A stretch of 48,805 bases of DNA, taken from Gammaproteobacteria bacterium (GTDB lineage Bacteria > Pseudomonadota > Gammaproteobacteria > GCA-001735895). The notes under the pieces are model-generated. The model saw only the letters and a list, made by a program, of their open reading frames with translations. It was not told the origin of the DNA and ran no database searches. Positions 8,123-17,060 of the stretch are shown here, in pieces. Each line of letters opens with the position of its first letter. Position 1 is the stretch's first letter. The stretch is from the NCBI GenBank assembly GCA_018669845.1, contig JABHSO010000004.1, positions 1 through 48,805 on the forward strand. The letters run 5' to 3'. A program made the position numbers and the translations under genes.

Positions 8123-8776
8123 ATGTTTACAGGAATCATTCAGGCCATTGGCCGTATTCAAAATCTGGAACAGAAGGGCGGAGATGTTCGTCTGACCCTT
8201 GATACAGGCGATCTGGAATTATCGGAATCAGATCTGGGCGATAGTATCGCGGTTAACGGAGTTTGTCTTACCGCCGTGGAATATACTGACAATGGGTTTG
8301 TCGCAGATGTTTCCGGTGAAACACTGGAAACCACCAGTCTGGGATTCCTCAAACAGGGGAGCCAGGTTAACCTGGAAAAAGCTTTGACCTTGAATACTGC
8401 CCTCGGAGGCCATATTGTAAGTGGTCACGTGGACGGTCTTGGTACTCTGGTTAGTCAGCGTAATGATGGTCGGTCGATTCGATATGAATTTTCTGTACCG
8501 CAGAAATTTGCTCATTACATTGCAGAAAAAGGTTCTGTGACTATCGATGGCACCAGTTTAACGGTCAATCATGTTGAAGGTAATCATTTTGGGGTCAATA
8601 TTGTGCCTCATACCCGGGATAATACGGTTTTTAAAAATTATGAAATCAATACACAGGTCAACATAGAAGTTGATATAATAGCCCGTTACCTTGAACGCCT
8701 GTTGACTGGACAGTCGGCTGCACAGGGTGATAGTCAACTGTTAAAGACGTTATCCGAATCTGGATTTATAAAGTAA
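8123..8776 (+). CDS. ribE: Riboflavin synthase (alpha chain)
   Basis: A 217-residue enzyme with two tandem lumazine-binding domains. The first starts MFTGIIQAIGRI and contains NGVCLTAVEY. The second begins at about residue 98 (GGHIVSGHVDGLG) and contains DGTSLTVNHVEGNHFGVNIVPHT. It dismutates two 6,7-dimethyl-8-ribityllumazine molecules into riboflavin. It is called ribC in E. coli nomenclature. It lies between the Ntn hydrolase and ribB genes in the operon. Confidence 0.97.
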   Translation: MFTGIIQAIGRIQNLEQKGGDVRLTLDTGDLELSESDLGDSIAVNGVCLTAVEYTDNGFVADVSGETLETTSLGFLKQGSQVNLEKALTLNTALGGHIVSGHVDGLGTLVSQRNDGRSIRYEFSVPQKFAHYIAEKGSVTIDGTSLTVNHVEGNHFGVNIVPHTRDNTVFKNYEINTQVNIEVDIIARYLERLLTGQSAAQGDSQLLKTLSESGFIK

Positions 8777-8797
8777 GTTTATTGAGTAAATTGAAGT

Positions 8798-9904
8798 ATG
8801 GCATTAAATACCACTGAAGAAATTATTGAAGATATCAAAGCCGGTAAAATGGTTGTTATCATGGATGATGAAGATCGTGAAAATGAAGGCGATCTATTGA
8901 TGGCAGCTGAAGCTGTAAAACCGGATGATGTTAATTTCATGGCTCGTTATGGGCGGGGTTTAATCTGTTTGACCCTGTCACAGAAGCGTTGTCAGCAATT
9001 ACGTTTACCTTTAATGGTTGGCGATAATACAGCTGTGCTGGAAACTAACTTTACGGTATCTATTGAAGCTGCTGAAGGTGTCACTACCGGAATTTCTGCC
9101 GCTGACCGTGCAGTAACTGTTCAGGCCGCTGTAAAAGGTGATGCTGTGCCACAGGATCTGGTTCAACCCGGTCATATCTTTCCATTAATGGCTAAGCCTG
9201 GCGGGGTTTTAACCCGTGCAGGGCATACTGAAGCAGGCTGTGACCTTGCTCGATTAGCAGGATTTGAACCTGCAGCCGTCATCGTAGAAATTCTGAATGA
9301 AGATGGAAGCATGGCTCGGCGTGAAGATCTGAAAGCTTTTGCTAAAGAGCATCAGCTTAAAATGGGTACCATTGAAGATTTAATTCGTTATCGCATAGAA
9401 AACGAAAAAACACTGGAACGTATTGTAGAAACTAATTTTCCGACTGATTTTGGTGACTTTAAATTACTGGCTTATGAAGATGCCATCGATCAGGAACTTC
9501 ATTTAGCTATCGTCAAAGGTGAAATTAATCCCGATGAGCCTGTTGCTGTTCGTGTGCACGTGCAAAATACACTGCACGATTCTTTATGTGGAACTGCCGG
9601 CAGAGGTTGGCCATTACAAGATGTAATGAAAAAAATTGATGGTATGGGCAATGGAGTCATCGTATTCCTGAGACAATCAGAAACCCCCAGGCAGATGGTT
9701 CTAAATATTGAAACCATCATGCGTGGTGAAGATCATCATGATAAACATGATGCTTCTCATGCAGAAGATTTGAGAACTTTCGGAATCGGTGCACAAATCC
9801 TGGCTGATCTGGGTATTCATAAAATGAAACTACTCAGTGCGCCAAAGAAATTTCATGGCCTGGCAGGATTTGGGCTGGAAGTTGTCGAATATATTTCAGA
9901 TTAG
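8798..9904 (+). CDS. ribB: DHBP synthase RibB with a degenerate RibA-like domain
   Basis: This 368-residue protein has an N-terminal 3,4-dihydroxy-2-butanone-4-phosphate synthase domain (1-205) with the acidic loop MDDEDRENEGDL and the GHTEAGCDLARLAG motif. The C-terminal part (about 210-368) has the GTP cyclohydrolase II fold and the RVHVQNTLHDSLCG block. It lacks the three-Cys zinc site of active RibA (Cys-x10-Cys-x-Cys), so cyclohydrolase activity is unlikely. Such RibB fusions with an inactive RibA-like part are common in gammaproteobacteria, and a true ribA is expected elsewhere in the genome. It follows riboflavin synthase by 21 bases. Confidence 0.93.
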   Translation: MALNTTEEIIEDIKAGKMVVIMDDEDRENEGDLLMAAEAVKPDDVNFMARYGRGLICLTLSQKRCQQLRLPLMVGDNTAVLETNFTVSIEAAEGVTTGISAADRAVTVQAAVKGDAVPQDLVQPGHIFPLMAKPGGVLTRAGHTEAGCDLARLAGFEPAAVIVEILNEDGSMARREDLKAFAKEHQLKMGTIEDLIRYRIENEKTLERIVETNFPTDFGDFKLLAYEDAIDQELHLAIVKGEINPDEPVAVRVHVQNTLHDSLCGTAGRGWPLQDVMKKIDGMGNGVIVFLRQSETPRQMVLNIETIMRGEDHHDKHDASHAEDLRTFGIGAQILADLGIHKMKLLSAPKKFHGLAGFGLEVVEYISD

Positions 9905-10030
9905 TAAAGATTAAACTGTTCAGAGTGATTCAGTAATTAGCGGATTGTCACCTGGCTCAGGAAGTTAATATTTATGGATCAAATCAATAAAGCAATTTAT
10001 TTAGTCGATTTGATTCTCCTAAATTCATTT

Positions 10031-10058
10031 CTTCGTGTGCTTCGTGTGCTTCGTGGTG
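10031..10058 (+). repeat. Single arm of a CTTCGTG repeat family
   Basis: A (T)CTTCGTG-based sequence ending CTTCGTGGTG lies in the 188-bp gap between ribB and ribH. The same word pattern forms the paired inverted repeats at 13403-13643, so this is a lone copy or half-element. Confidence 0.6.
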
Positions 10059-10092
10059 CATAATGTCGCAAAATTTAAGGTAGAGAAAAAAC

Positions 10093-10566
10093 ATGAGTGA
10101 AATACAACATATTAACGGTGATATCACTGTAAGCAGCGCCAAAGTTGCCATCGTAGTTGGACGTTTTAATGGTTTTATCGTGGACAGTCTGCTGTCTGGT
10201 GCTATTGATACGTTAACCCGTTCAGGAATCAACGCTTCTGATATTTCAGTTAGTCATGTGCCCGGTGCTTTTGAAATGCCATTAGTCATTCAAAAGTATG
10301 CTGAAAAAGGTCAATTTGCTGCGGTTATCGGTCTAGGTGCTGTCATCCGTGGATCTACTCCTCATTTTGATTTTGTTGCCGGTGAAAATGCTAAAGCACT
10401 AGCTGGTCTGGCTCTAAAATATAATATTCCTGTAATAAACGGTGTATTGACAACAGATACTATTGAGCAAGCGATTGAGCGTGCTGGAACCAAGGCGGGT
10501 AACAAAGGTGCTGAAGCAGCAATGGCTGCTATGGAAATGATCAGTCTGCTTCAAAAGATTGGATAA
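10093..10566 (+). CDS. ribH: 6,7-dimethyl-8-ribityllumazine synthase
   Basis: A 157-residue lumazine synthase that condenses the RibD product's aminouracil partner with DHBP. Family motifs are [17 protein letters not shown] (residues 20-36), VPGAFEMPL, and [21 protein letters not shown] with the catalytic His. It probably forms a cage or pentamer like its relatives. A GGTAGAG stretch lies a few bases before ATG. The gene is followed by nusB after 9 bases, so riboflavin and transcription-factor genes share a transcript. Confidence 0.97.
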   Translation: MSEIQHINGDITVSSAKVAIVVGRFNGFIVDSLLSGAIDTLTRSGINASDISVSHVPGAFEMPLVIQKYAEKGQFAAVIGLGAVIRGSTPHFDFVAGENAKALAGLALKYNIPVINGVLTTDTIEQAIERAGTKAGNKGAEAAMAAMEMISLLQKIG

Positions 10567-10575
10567 TAATTCACC

Positions 10576-11064
10576 ATGGGCCGAAAAAATTCGCCAGATG
10601 AAATCAGGCATGCTCAGGCAATTAAAAAGCGTAAACATGCTCGAGACAAGGCATTACAAGCTCTTTACCAATGGCAGCTTTCAGGAGAAGATCTTGACTG
10701 GATTCGTGATCATTATTTAAAAGAGCAGGGTGTATCATCAGGAGATGAAGCTTACTTTCTTGAACTGCTGTATAAAATTCCATCACAGGTAACTGTGCTG
10801 GATGAGCAGTTTAAACAGTATGTCAGCAAATTTGAAGACCATGTGGACCCGATTGAAGTAAATATACTTCGTATTGCAACTTATGAATTTCAACACCACC
10901 TGGAAATTCCCTTCAAGGTGGTGATCAATGAAGCCGTTAAGTTGGCGAAAACCTATGGTGCTGATGAAAGCCATAAGTTTGTCAATGGGGTTCTCGACCC
11001 GTTATCGAAACAGTTACGCCAGCTGGAAACTAAAGCAATGGCTGCTGATATTTCACCTGACTGA
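10576..11064 (+). CDS. nusB: Transcription antitermination factor NusB
   Basis: A 162-residue, all-helical NusB, slightly longer than E. coli NusB (139) through N- and C-terminal extensions. The family core is ARDKALQALYQWQLSG, DPIEVNILRIATYEF, IPFKVVINEAVKLAKTYGADESHKFVNGVLD. NusB binds boxA RNA with NusE (S10) to antiterminate rRNA operons. Its TGA overlaps the ATG of thiL (ATGA), which indicates translational coupling. Confidence 0.96.
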   Translation: MGRKNSPDEIRHAQAIKKRKHARDKALQALYQWQLSGEDLDWIRDHYLKEQGVSSGDEAYFLELLYKIPSQVTVLDEQFKQYVSKFEDHVDPIEVNILRIATYEFQHHLEIPFKVVINEAVKLAKTYGADESHKFVNGVLDPLSKQLRQLETKAMAADISPD

Positions 11065-12005
11065 TGGGGGAATTCTCCCTCATCGAGAAGTACTTTTCCA
11101 GCCAGGCACAACATCGAAAAAAAGATCATACTGTCTTAGGCATTGGCGATGATGCTGCCGTAATAAATGTGCCAACGGGTCAGCAGTTGGTGGTGACTAT
11201 GGATACCTTAATTGAAGGTGTTCATTTTCCTCAATATACCTGTCCACAGGATATTGCTTATAAAAGTCTGGCGGTCAATGTCAGTGACCTGGTTGCAATG
11301 GCTGCAAATCCGGCTTATTTCCTGTTATCACTAAGCATGCCGAATGCAAATGAAGCTTTTCTTAGAGAGTTCTCTGATGGTCTCTTCGAAGCTGCTGATG
11401 AATTTAATATCTCACTGGTCGGTGGCGACACTTGCAAAGGACCTTTGTCTATCAGTATTCAAGCAACAGGGTTTGTTGATGAAAATAAATTTGTGACTCG
11501 CTCAGGTGCATCTATTGGAGATAAAATCCTGCTCAGTGGTCCGCTGGGTGCAGCCTCTTTAGGATTAGCAAGCTTACAGAATAGAATAACTCTGTCAGAT
11601 ATCCAATCAACCCATTGTGTGAGTTGCTTGAATCGACCGGTGCCACGAGTAGATTTAATTGACTTGCTAGGGCAATTTGCTAGTTCTGCGATTGATCTGT
11701 CTGATGGTTTAGTGGGTGATCTCGGGCATATCTTAAAAAGCAGTCAGGTGGGTGCCCTAATCGATAAACAAAAATTGCCAGCTTATGAGGGCTATTCTGA
11801 TTATGCCTTGACCGGTGGTGATGATTACCAGATATTGTTCACAGTAGCTGAAAAAAATATGGATAAGCTGATTTCTTCAGCTGAGCAGTTAAATCAACAA
11901 TTCTTCGTAATAGGTGAGATTGTAGAGCAGGGATATATGATGCTCGATCAAAACCAGCCTGTTGATCTTTCTACATTTAAGGGGTTTGATCACTTTGTCT
12001 CGTAA
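11064..12005 (+). CDS. thiL: Thiamine-monophosphate kinase
   Basis: A 313-residue ThiL that phosphorylates thiamine monophosphate to the active cofactor. Diagnostic motifs are GEFSLIEKYFSS, GIGDDAAVINVP with the Mg-binding Asp pair, TMDTLIEGVHFP, the SVNVSDLVAMAA-type block (LAVNVSDLVAMAA), LVGGDT and SAIDLSDGLVGDLGH. The start overlaps the nusB stop. Its C-terminal coding sequence overlaps the likely start of pgpA. Confidence 0.97.
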   Translation: MGEFSLIEKYFSSQAQHRKKDHTVLGIGDDAAVINVPTGQQLVVTMDTLIEGVHFPQYTCPQDIAYKSLAVNVSDLVAMAANPAYFLLSLSMPNANEAFLREFSDGLFEAADEFNISLVGGDTCKGPLSISIQATGFVDENKFVTRSGASIGDKILLSGPLGAASLGLASLQNRITLSDIQSTHCVSCLNRPVPRVDLIDLLGQFASSAIDLSDGLVGDLGHILKSSQVGALIDKQKLPAYEGYSDYALTGGDDYQILFTVAEKNMDKLISSAEQLNQQFFVIGEIVEQGYMMLDQNQPVDLSTFKGFDHFVS

Positions 12006-12474
12006 TTATGTGCCTGCTGGCTTACTTAAAAATCCGATTCACTTCCTGTCTTTAGGCTTTGGATCAGGCCTGTCGCCTTATGCTCCTGGTACTTTTGGTA
12101 CTTTGGCAGCCGTTCCTCTATATTTTTTAATACAACCTCTTTCTCTGCCGATTTATTTATTGATAACTTTTGTAGCTCTGGTTGCCGGTTTTTACTTGTG
12201 CGAACAAACTGCTCGGGCACTGGGTGTGCATGATCATGGTGGAATTGTATGGGATGAAATAGTGGGTTATTTCATTACCATGATTGCGGTTCCTTTTGAC
12301 TGGAAATGGATAGTTCTGGGTTTTATTCTGTTTAGGATTTTCGATATCTGGAAACCCTGGCCGATAAAATGGATAGACAGTAAAGTGTCCGGTGGCCTGG
12401 GTATTATGCTGGATGATGTTTTGGCCGGTATTTTTGCATTGATTGGTCTACACTTGATTATAATGTTCTATTAG
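11995..12474 (+). CDS. pgpA: Phosphatidylglycerophosphatase A
   Basis: A PgpA-family membrane phosphatase of about 159 residues that dephosphorylates phosphatidylglycerophosphate. It shows LGFGSGLSPYAPGTFGTLAAVP near the N-terminus, two or three hydrophobic helices, and the signature WDEIVGYF(I)T, FRIFDIWKPWPI and GGLGIMLDDVLAG. The TTG at 11995 is chosen because AAGGGG lies 10 bases upstream (11979-11984). A GTG at 12010 is an alternative, and the upstream ATG at 11962 would add a non-family N-terminus. It overlaps the thiL stop by 11 bases. Confidence 0.93.
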   Translation: MSRNYVPAGLLKNPIHFLSLGFGSGLSPYAPGTFGTLAAVPLYFLIQPLSLPIYLLITFVALVAGFYLCEQTARALGVHDHGGIVWDEIVGYFITMIAVPFDWKWIVLGFILFRIFDIWKPWPIKWIDSKVSGGLGIMLDDVLAGIFALIGLHLIIMFY

Positions 12475-12484
12475 AGTAAATCCC

Positions 12485-13123
12485 TTGAAAACAACCTTAA
12501 TCTGTTTCCTGCTATTGCTGGCCAGCTCGGCAGGTTTTGCTGCTGAATCGGTTAAGGTTATCGCTTTATTTTCTAATAAGGCAATGCTGATGATTAATGG
12601 AAAAAATATCATCATGAAAAAAGGAGACACTATTAAGGGTGTGACTTTGATTTCTGCCAACGGGCGTGGGGCTGTTGTTCGCCTGGTTAATGGAACCGAA
12701 AAGAAGCTGGGTATTAATCAATCTATTCATCAAGCTTATAAAAAGCCTGATAAGAGTAAAATGACGGTGTACTCAGATAGAGCGGGTATGTTCTTAATGC
12801 CCGGTAAAATTAACAACCGTAATACAAAGTTTTTACTGGATACCGGAGCTACTTTTATATCGATTAGCAGTTTGGAAGCGGATAAGCTGAGACTAAATTA
12901 TAAATCGGCCAGGAAAGGCGTGGTGCAAACCGCCAGTGATGTAGTTCCTGTATGGCATATTAAGCTGGATAACGTTAAAGTAGGTGGAATCAGTGTAGCT
13001 AATGTAGATGCTGTTGTATTGGAAGGTGTTAACCCCAAACCAATATTGCTGGGCATGTCCTTTTTAAAACATGTGAAAATGCAACGTAATGGTGCTGCAA
13101 TGTTAATCGAACAAAAATACTAA
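12485..13123 (+). CDS. Secreted retropepsin-like aspartic protease
   Basis: A 212-residue protein that starts with TTG. It has a signal peptide (about residues 1-19, cut after GFAA). Residues 20-90 are a beta-rich region of unknown type, and the clan AA aspartic protease domain (about 95-212) has the single catalytic motif LLDTGATF and a later LLGMSFL. A single DTG motif means it should work as a dimer, like retropepsins. Families of this kind (TIGR02281-like) are periplasmic and poorly characterised. It starts 10 bases after pgpA and is followed by a DUF350 gene after 17 bases. Confidence 0.87.
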   Translation: MKTTLICFLLLLASSAGFAAESVKVIALFSNKAMLMINGKNIIMKKGDTIKGVTLISANGRGAVVRLVNGTEKKLGINQSIHQAYKKPDKSKMTVYSDRAGMFLMPGKINNRNTKFLLDTGATFISISSLEADKLRLNYKSARKGVVQTASDVVPVWHIKLDNVKVGGISVANVDAVVLEGVNPKPILLGMSFLKHVKMQRNGAAMLIEQKY

Positions 13124-13140
13124 TAACTCTTGAGGTAAGC

Positions 13141-13371
13141 ATGCTAGATTGGATTGACCCTATCATTTTAAATTTTGTGTATGCCGCTTTAGGTGGGTTT
13201 CTCACTATCTGGTTCATGAAACTTGGCTGTGGCAGTTTTAATAAAATAGTTAATTTTAATATTAGTGATGAGCTTGCTAAAGGTAATGTTGCTGTTGGTT
13301 TAATGATTTGCGGTATGTTTATCGGTATTGGAGTCGCAACCGGATTAGTCATTGGCTTAGGGCTGAGTTAA
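13141..13371 (+). CDS. DUF350-family small membrane protein
   Basis: A 76-residue protein with two hydrophobic helices (about 8-28 and 50-72, the latter ending IGIGVATGLVIGLGLS). It carries the invariant-looking segment (F)NISDELAKGNVAVGLMICG, typical of DUF350 (UPF0719) proteins. Their function is unknown. It directly follows the aspartic protease gene and probably ends this transcript. Confidence 0.8.
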   Translation: MLDWIDPIILNFVYAALGGFLTIWFMKLGCGSFNKIVNFNISDELAKGNVAVGLMICGMFIGIGVATGLVIGLGLS

Positions 13372-13402
13372 GCCTGTTGATTAAGTGGTTTACGTTGAAA
13401 AA

Positions 13403-13643
13403 ATTCACCACGAAGGCACGAAGAACACGAAGGTTTATTAGTAAACTAGTACCTCATAAAATAATGCTATATGTTCTGAACTGAGGCAATTTATACTAGA
13501 TTATAGGACTACGTTGACAGGTTCTTGCTCAACCTGTTTTAAGCTCTTTCAACATATTGCTATCATGAATATTAACCACTATCTTGAAATGATGAGTAAC
13601 AAATTTGTTTTTCCTTCGTGCTCTTCGTGCCTTCGTGGTGAAT
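13403..13643. repeat. 31-bp inverted repeats enclosing 179 bp (MITE-like)
   Basis: The left arm at 13403-13433 starts ATTCACCACGAAGGCACGAA and the right arm at 13613-13643 is its reverse complement with one mismatch in 31 bases. The 179 bp between them contains no ORF. The structure resembles a miniature inverted-repeat element or REPIN. It fills most of the 380-bp gap between the DUF350 gene and gltX. Confidence 0.75.
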
Positions 13644-13693
13644 CCTCTTGATTTGGTCATCATGTTAAAATAGTCACAAATTATCTTTTATAG

Positions 13694-13731
13694 TGGCGCG
13701 ATTTTTTTTAGAATGTCGCGCCATTTTACTT
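13694..13731 (+). terminator. Hairpin terminator or attenuator before gltX
   Basis: An 8-bp GC-rich stem (TGGCGCGA at 13694-13701 and TCGCGCCA at 13716-13723) with a 14-base loop is followed by TTTTACTTTT. It ends 20 bases before the gltX start. It may stop read-through from upstream or attenuate gltX. Confidence 0.6.
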
Positions 13732-13751
13732 TTAATATTCTGGAAATAATT

Positions 13752-15146
13752 ATGATCCGAACTCGTTTTGCACCCAGTCCTACTGGATACCTGCACATTG
13801 GTGGTGCCCGAACAGCTCTATTTAGCTGGCTGTTTAGCAAAAAAATGGGGGGCGATTTTGTTCTACGGGTAGAAGACACCGATAGAGAGCGTTCAACAGA
13901 TGAATCTGTTCAGGCTATTCTTCAGGCAATGGAGTGGCTTCAGCTGGATTATGATGAAGGTCCATTTTATCAAACTCATCGATTTGACCGTTATGAAGAG
14001 GTAATTCAGCAGCTTATCGATAATGATCATGCTTACTATTGTTCCTGTTCCAAAGAAAGACTGGAATCATTGCGTAATGAGCAAATGGCTAATAAGCAAA
14101 AACCTCGTTACGATGGTTGTTGCAGAGATAAAAAATTGAAATCGGGCGAACTGGAAAACATGGTTGTTCGTTTCAGAAACCCTCAACGGGGAGAAGTCGT
14201 TTTTAATGACCTGGTAAAAGGTGAGATCACCGTCAGTAATAACGAGCTGGATGATTTAATTATTGCACGTTCTGATGGTACGCCCACTTACAACCTGACT
14301 GTAGTCGTTGATGATTCTGACATGAATATCACCCACGTGGTGCGTGGTGATGATCATGTAAACAATACACCCAGACAGATTAATATTTTTAAAGCTCTTG
14401 GAGTTTCTATTCCCTTGTTTGCTCATGTGCCCATGATTCTTGGTGAGGATGGAAAGCGATTATCTAAGCGTCATGGTGCGGTAAGTGTGATGCAGTATTT
14501 AGAGGAAGGGTATTTACCTGAGGCTTTACTAAATTACCTGGTTCGTCTGGGCTGGTCGCATGGTGACCAGGAGCTATTTTCTGTTGATGAAATGCAGCAA
14601 CTGTTTTCACTGGAAGGGATTAACCGGGCGCCTTCTACATTTAACCCTGAAAAACTGTCATGGATAAATCAGCAATACCTGAAAACTAAAGCATTAAATG
14701 ACATTGTAGAATTAGTGAAGCAGCGTTTGAGTAAAAATGGTGTGACACTGGACGATGATCTGGATATTTCATCCATTGTTGATCTTTATCGGGAGCGGGT
14801 TAAAACAATTAATGAATTAGCCGACAGTATTTTATATTTCTTTCAGGATTTTGAAGAATATGATCCAAAAGCCGCAAAAAAAGCTTTTAAGGAAGCCGCA
14901 TTACAACCACTTCAATTACTTCATGACAAGTTATCTGAGCTGGACTCATGGAGCACTGAAGAAATTCATGCTGTTATCCAGAATATTACTGAAGAGTTAG
15001 GTGTTAACATGGGTAAGGTTGGGCAGCCTTTACGAGTAGCGGTTACCGGAGGTTCTTTCTCTCCACCCATTGATCAAACGGTTGAAAAAATTGGTAGAGA
15101 AAGCTCTTTAGCCAGAATTCAGCGTGCAATAGAGTACATAAAATGA
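13752..15146 (+). CDS. gltX: Glutamyl-tRNA synthetase
   Basis: A 464-residue class I synthetase. The ATG at 13752 is used because the family begins at MIRTRFAPSPTGYLHIGGART; an upstream in-frame ATG would add 13 atypical residues. The HIGH-type motif is HIGG, and the KMSKS-type motif is KRLSKRHG near residue 240. A Cys-rich stretch (YYCSCSKERL ... YDGCCRD) matches the zinc site of bacterial GluRS. The C-terminal anticodon-binding helices end with RIQRAIEYIK. It charges tRNA-Glu, one copy of which lies at 24.5 kb. Confidence 0.97.
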   Translation: MIRTRFAPSPTGYLHIGGARTALFSWLFSKKMGGDFVLRVEDTDRERSTDESVQAILQAMEWLQLDYDEGPFYQTHRFDRYEEVIQQLIDNDHAYYCSCSKERLESLRNEQMANKQKPRYDGCCRDKKLKSGELENMVVRFRNPQRGEVVFNDLVKGEITVSNNELDDLIIARSDGTPTYNLTVVVDDSDMNITHVVRGDDHVNNTPRQINIFKALGVSIPLFAHVPMILGEDGKRLSKRHGAVSVMQYLEEGYLPEALLNYLVRLGWSHGDQELFSVDEMQQLFSLEGINRAPSTFNPEKLSWINQQYLKTKALNDIVELVKQRLSKNGVTLDDDLDISSIVDLYRERVKTINELADSILYFFQDFEEYDPKAAKKAFKEAALQPLQLLHDKLSELDSWSTEEIHAVIQNITEELGVNMGKVGQPLRVAVTGGSFSPPIDQTVEKIGRESSLARIQRAIEYIK

Positions 15147-15283
15147 TCTAAACAGAATAAGTTAATAATCTGAATTCAGTAAATAATGCATAGATAATTG
15201 CTAATAATCTCAATAAGATGCTATAACATTGTAATCTAAATAATTAAAAGCAAAAAAATAAAAAGTACAAGGAACAGGAAGGT

Positions 15284-16186
15284 ATGAAAGATCAGTCTAT
15301 TCAGTGTGTTGTCATGTTTGCAGATGTGGCGGGAAGCACCGCCATGTATGAAAACATGGGGGATAGTATTGCTCGTGAGCGCATTTCAAAGGCTTTGAAT
15401 ACCCTGATTGCAATTTGCAAGAGACATAAAGGACGACTGGTTAAAACTATAGGTGATGAAATCCTGGTTTATTTTCCTGATGTAGATCTGTCACTGATTG
15501 CGGCCCAGGCTATTCAGGAAACCATAGAAGATGATCGCTCCCCTGAAACCATTGGTTTATCTATTCGCATTGGAATGCATTATGGCTCTGTCATTTTGGC
15601 TGATAATGATATTTTTGGTGACACGGTTAATGTGGCTGCACGAGTTGTCGCACTGACTAAAGCAAGACAAATTCTATTTACCAATACGCTTGTAGAAAGA
15701 GTTAGTTCGGCTGAAATAAACGGTAAAATGCGGCACTATGATCGTTTAGATGTTAAGGGTAAAGATAAAAAGCTAGATGTCTTTATGTATGCATGGGAAG
15801 AAGAGTCAGAAATTACTAATATGGCTACCGGCAACCTTACCAACCCTTTTAGAGCAATAAATGAAGGGGGGTTAGTGCTGACTTATCAATCTCAAACATC
15901 CCATCTGAATCTGGACAGTGACACTATCAATATTGGTCGTGGGAATAGCTGTGAATTAATAATTTCAGGTGATCTCATCTCCAGGTTTCATGCAAAAATT
16001 AGTGTCAGGCGTGGAAAGTTTGTATTAACTGACCAGAGCACAAATGGAACATTTGTACGAACACTCGATGGGCAGAATTATTTTCTGAGGCAGGAAGAGT
16101 TAACGCTATTTGGTAGTGGTGTCATAAGCCTGGGGAAAAATGTAGACAAGTCCAGAGAAAATTTACTGTATTACTCTTTTGATTAG
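15284..16186 (+). CDS. Class III nucleotide cyclase-FHA fusion protein
   Basis: A 300-residue soluble signalling protein. Residues 5-175 form a class III adenylate/guanylate cyclase domain with MFADVAGSTAMYENMG (first metal Asp), KTIGDEILVYFPD (second acidic site) and IGMHYGSVILADNDIFGDTVNVAARVV. Residues 205-290 form an FHA domain with IGRGNSCELII, SRFHAKI and STNGTFV, which binds phosphothreonine. The combination suggests a cyclase whose partners or activity depend on Thr phosphorylation. The only visible Ser/Thr kinase is at 0.6-2.7 kb, so a link is possible but unproven. AAGGAACAGGAAGGT precedes the ATG. Confidence 0.92.
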   Translation: MKDQSIQCVVMFADVAGSTAMYENMGDSIARERISKALNTLIAICKRHKGRLVKTIGDEILVYFPDVDLSLIAAQAIQETIEDDRSPETIGLSIRIGMHYGSVILADNDIFGDTVNVAARVVALTKARQILFTNTLVERVSSAEINGKMRHYDRLDVKGKDKKLDVFMYAWEEESEITNMATGNLTNPFRAINEGGLVLTYQSQTSHLNLDSDTINIGRGNSCELIISGDLISRFHAKISVRRGKFVLTDQSTNGTFVRTLDGQNYFLRQEELTLFGSGVISLGKNVDKSRENLLYYSFD

Positions 16187-16234
16187 GCTATTCCGAATAT
16201 CCTGATATTTTCACAGTCAGATAACAGGCGGTGT

Positions 16235-16627
16235 TTATTGATTACCCATGGTAAATTTTGTGCCGGGAGGTTTATGGGCTGTAATTTTTTGGCCTTTAAT
16301 GGCTAGAATTCTGTGTTGATCAAGTAATAGTTGATATAGAAACATTAATTCATCCTGTGCATCTACAGGAAAACCTTCTCGCCTTTTACCGCCTTCTACT
16401 ACGATAAGTTCTTCCAGGTATTTCTGACCTTCACTATAACGCCATAAGCCGGTAATAGTTTTAATGACACGTGGAAATGATTCCAGAGTTGCCGGTTTGC
16501 CCGCACGCTGACGCTTCAACTGCTCGCTTTTGCGAAAAAGCTGTTGAGCTATAGCTGGGTTCATGACTCTGTTGTCGATCGGCATAGGTAATTCTTGAAT
16601 GCTGTGTTTAGTTAATATCATATTCAT
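16235..16627 (-). CDS. Conserved-looking hypothetical protein
   Basis: A 130-residue soluble protein with no domain I recognise. It is rich in charged residues. A central W-YSEGQKYLEELIVVEGGKRREGFP segment and a helical DELMFLYQLLLDQHR segment suggest a folded alpha/beta protein. The start may be the internal Met at residue 15 (MPIDNRVMNPAI). It converges on the cyclase-FHA gene. The stable reading frame and normal composition support a real gene. Confidence 0.6.
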   Translation of the reverse strand: MNMILTKHSIQELPMPIDNRVMNPAIAQQLFRKSEQLKRQRAGKPATLESFPRVIKTITGLWRYSEGQKYLEELIVVEGGKRREGFPVDAQDELMFLYQLLLDQHRILAIKGQKITAHKPPGTKFTMGNQ

Positions 16628-16901
16628 AACTGAATAATATATGATTGCGCTATGAAAAATGAGAATTCAGTTCCAGATATTCTAATTAATCAATATAAAA
16701 AAGTATATCTAAATATATGAATATTGTTTTTACTCAGTTTGTTATGGGATGTATCTAGTAAATGACATTATAAATATTAGCTAACTATTTGATTAATAGT
16801 AAAAATTACTTCGAATATTTATGGATATACTTGATGTGCTTCTTAAGTGTTTAACTTTATGTAAGTTGTATTTGACTGGGAGTGATACAACTTTTTTTGT
16901 C

Positions 16902-17006
16902 TTACCGCAGCGTAAGGTACTGAGTAAACCTAATAATTAGCATAGCACCCAAAAATATTAGAGCTGCTTCGGCCCAGTTGCTAGTATTTTCAAACCAACG
17001 ACCCAT
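16902..17006 (-). CDS. Candidate 34-residue membrane miniprotein
   Basis: A short frame runs from ATG at 17006 to TAA at 16904-16902. It encodes MGRWFENTSNWAEAALIFLG and then a hydrophobic-to-basic end (AMLIIRFTQYLTLR). One hydrophobic helix with aromatic flanks and a basic C-terminus is typical of bacterial membrane miniproteins. The ribosome binding site is weak. It is the only coding signal I see in the 430-bp gap 16628-17060, which is otherwise AT-rich and featureless. Confidence 0.4.
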   Translation of the reverse strand: MGRWFENTSNWAEAALIFLGAMLIIRFTQYLTLR

Positions 17007-17060
17007 CACCAGTATCTATCTTTTGAAATTACAATAAATAAAAATAAAAACAATATCTTA

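Noticed and set aside
9905..10092. Possible FMN riboswitch before ribH
   Set aside because: The conserved FMN aptamer blocks (such as AGGGTTCAGG and the CCCGACCG-type segments) are not visible here or before nrdR or ribB.
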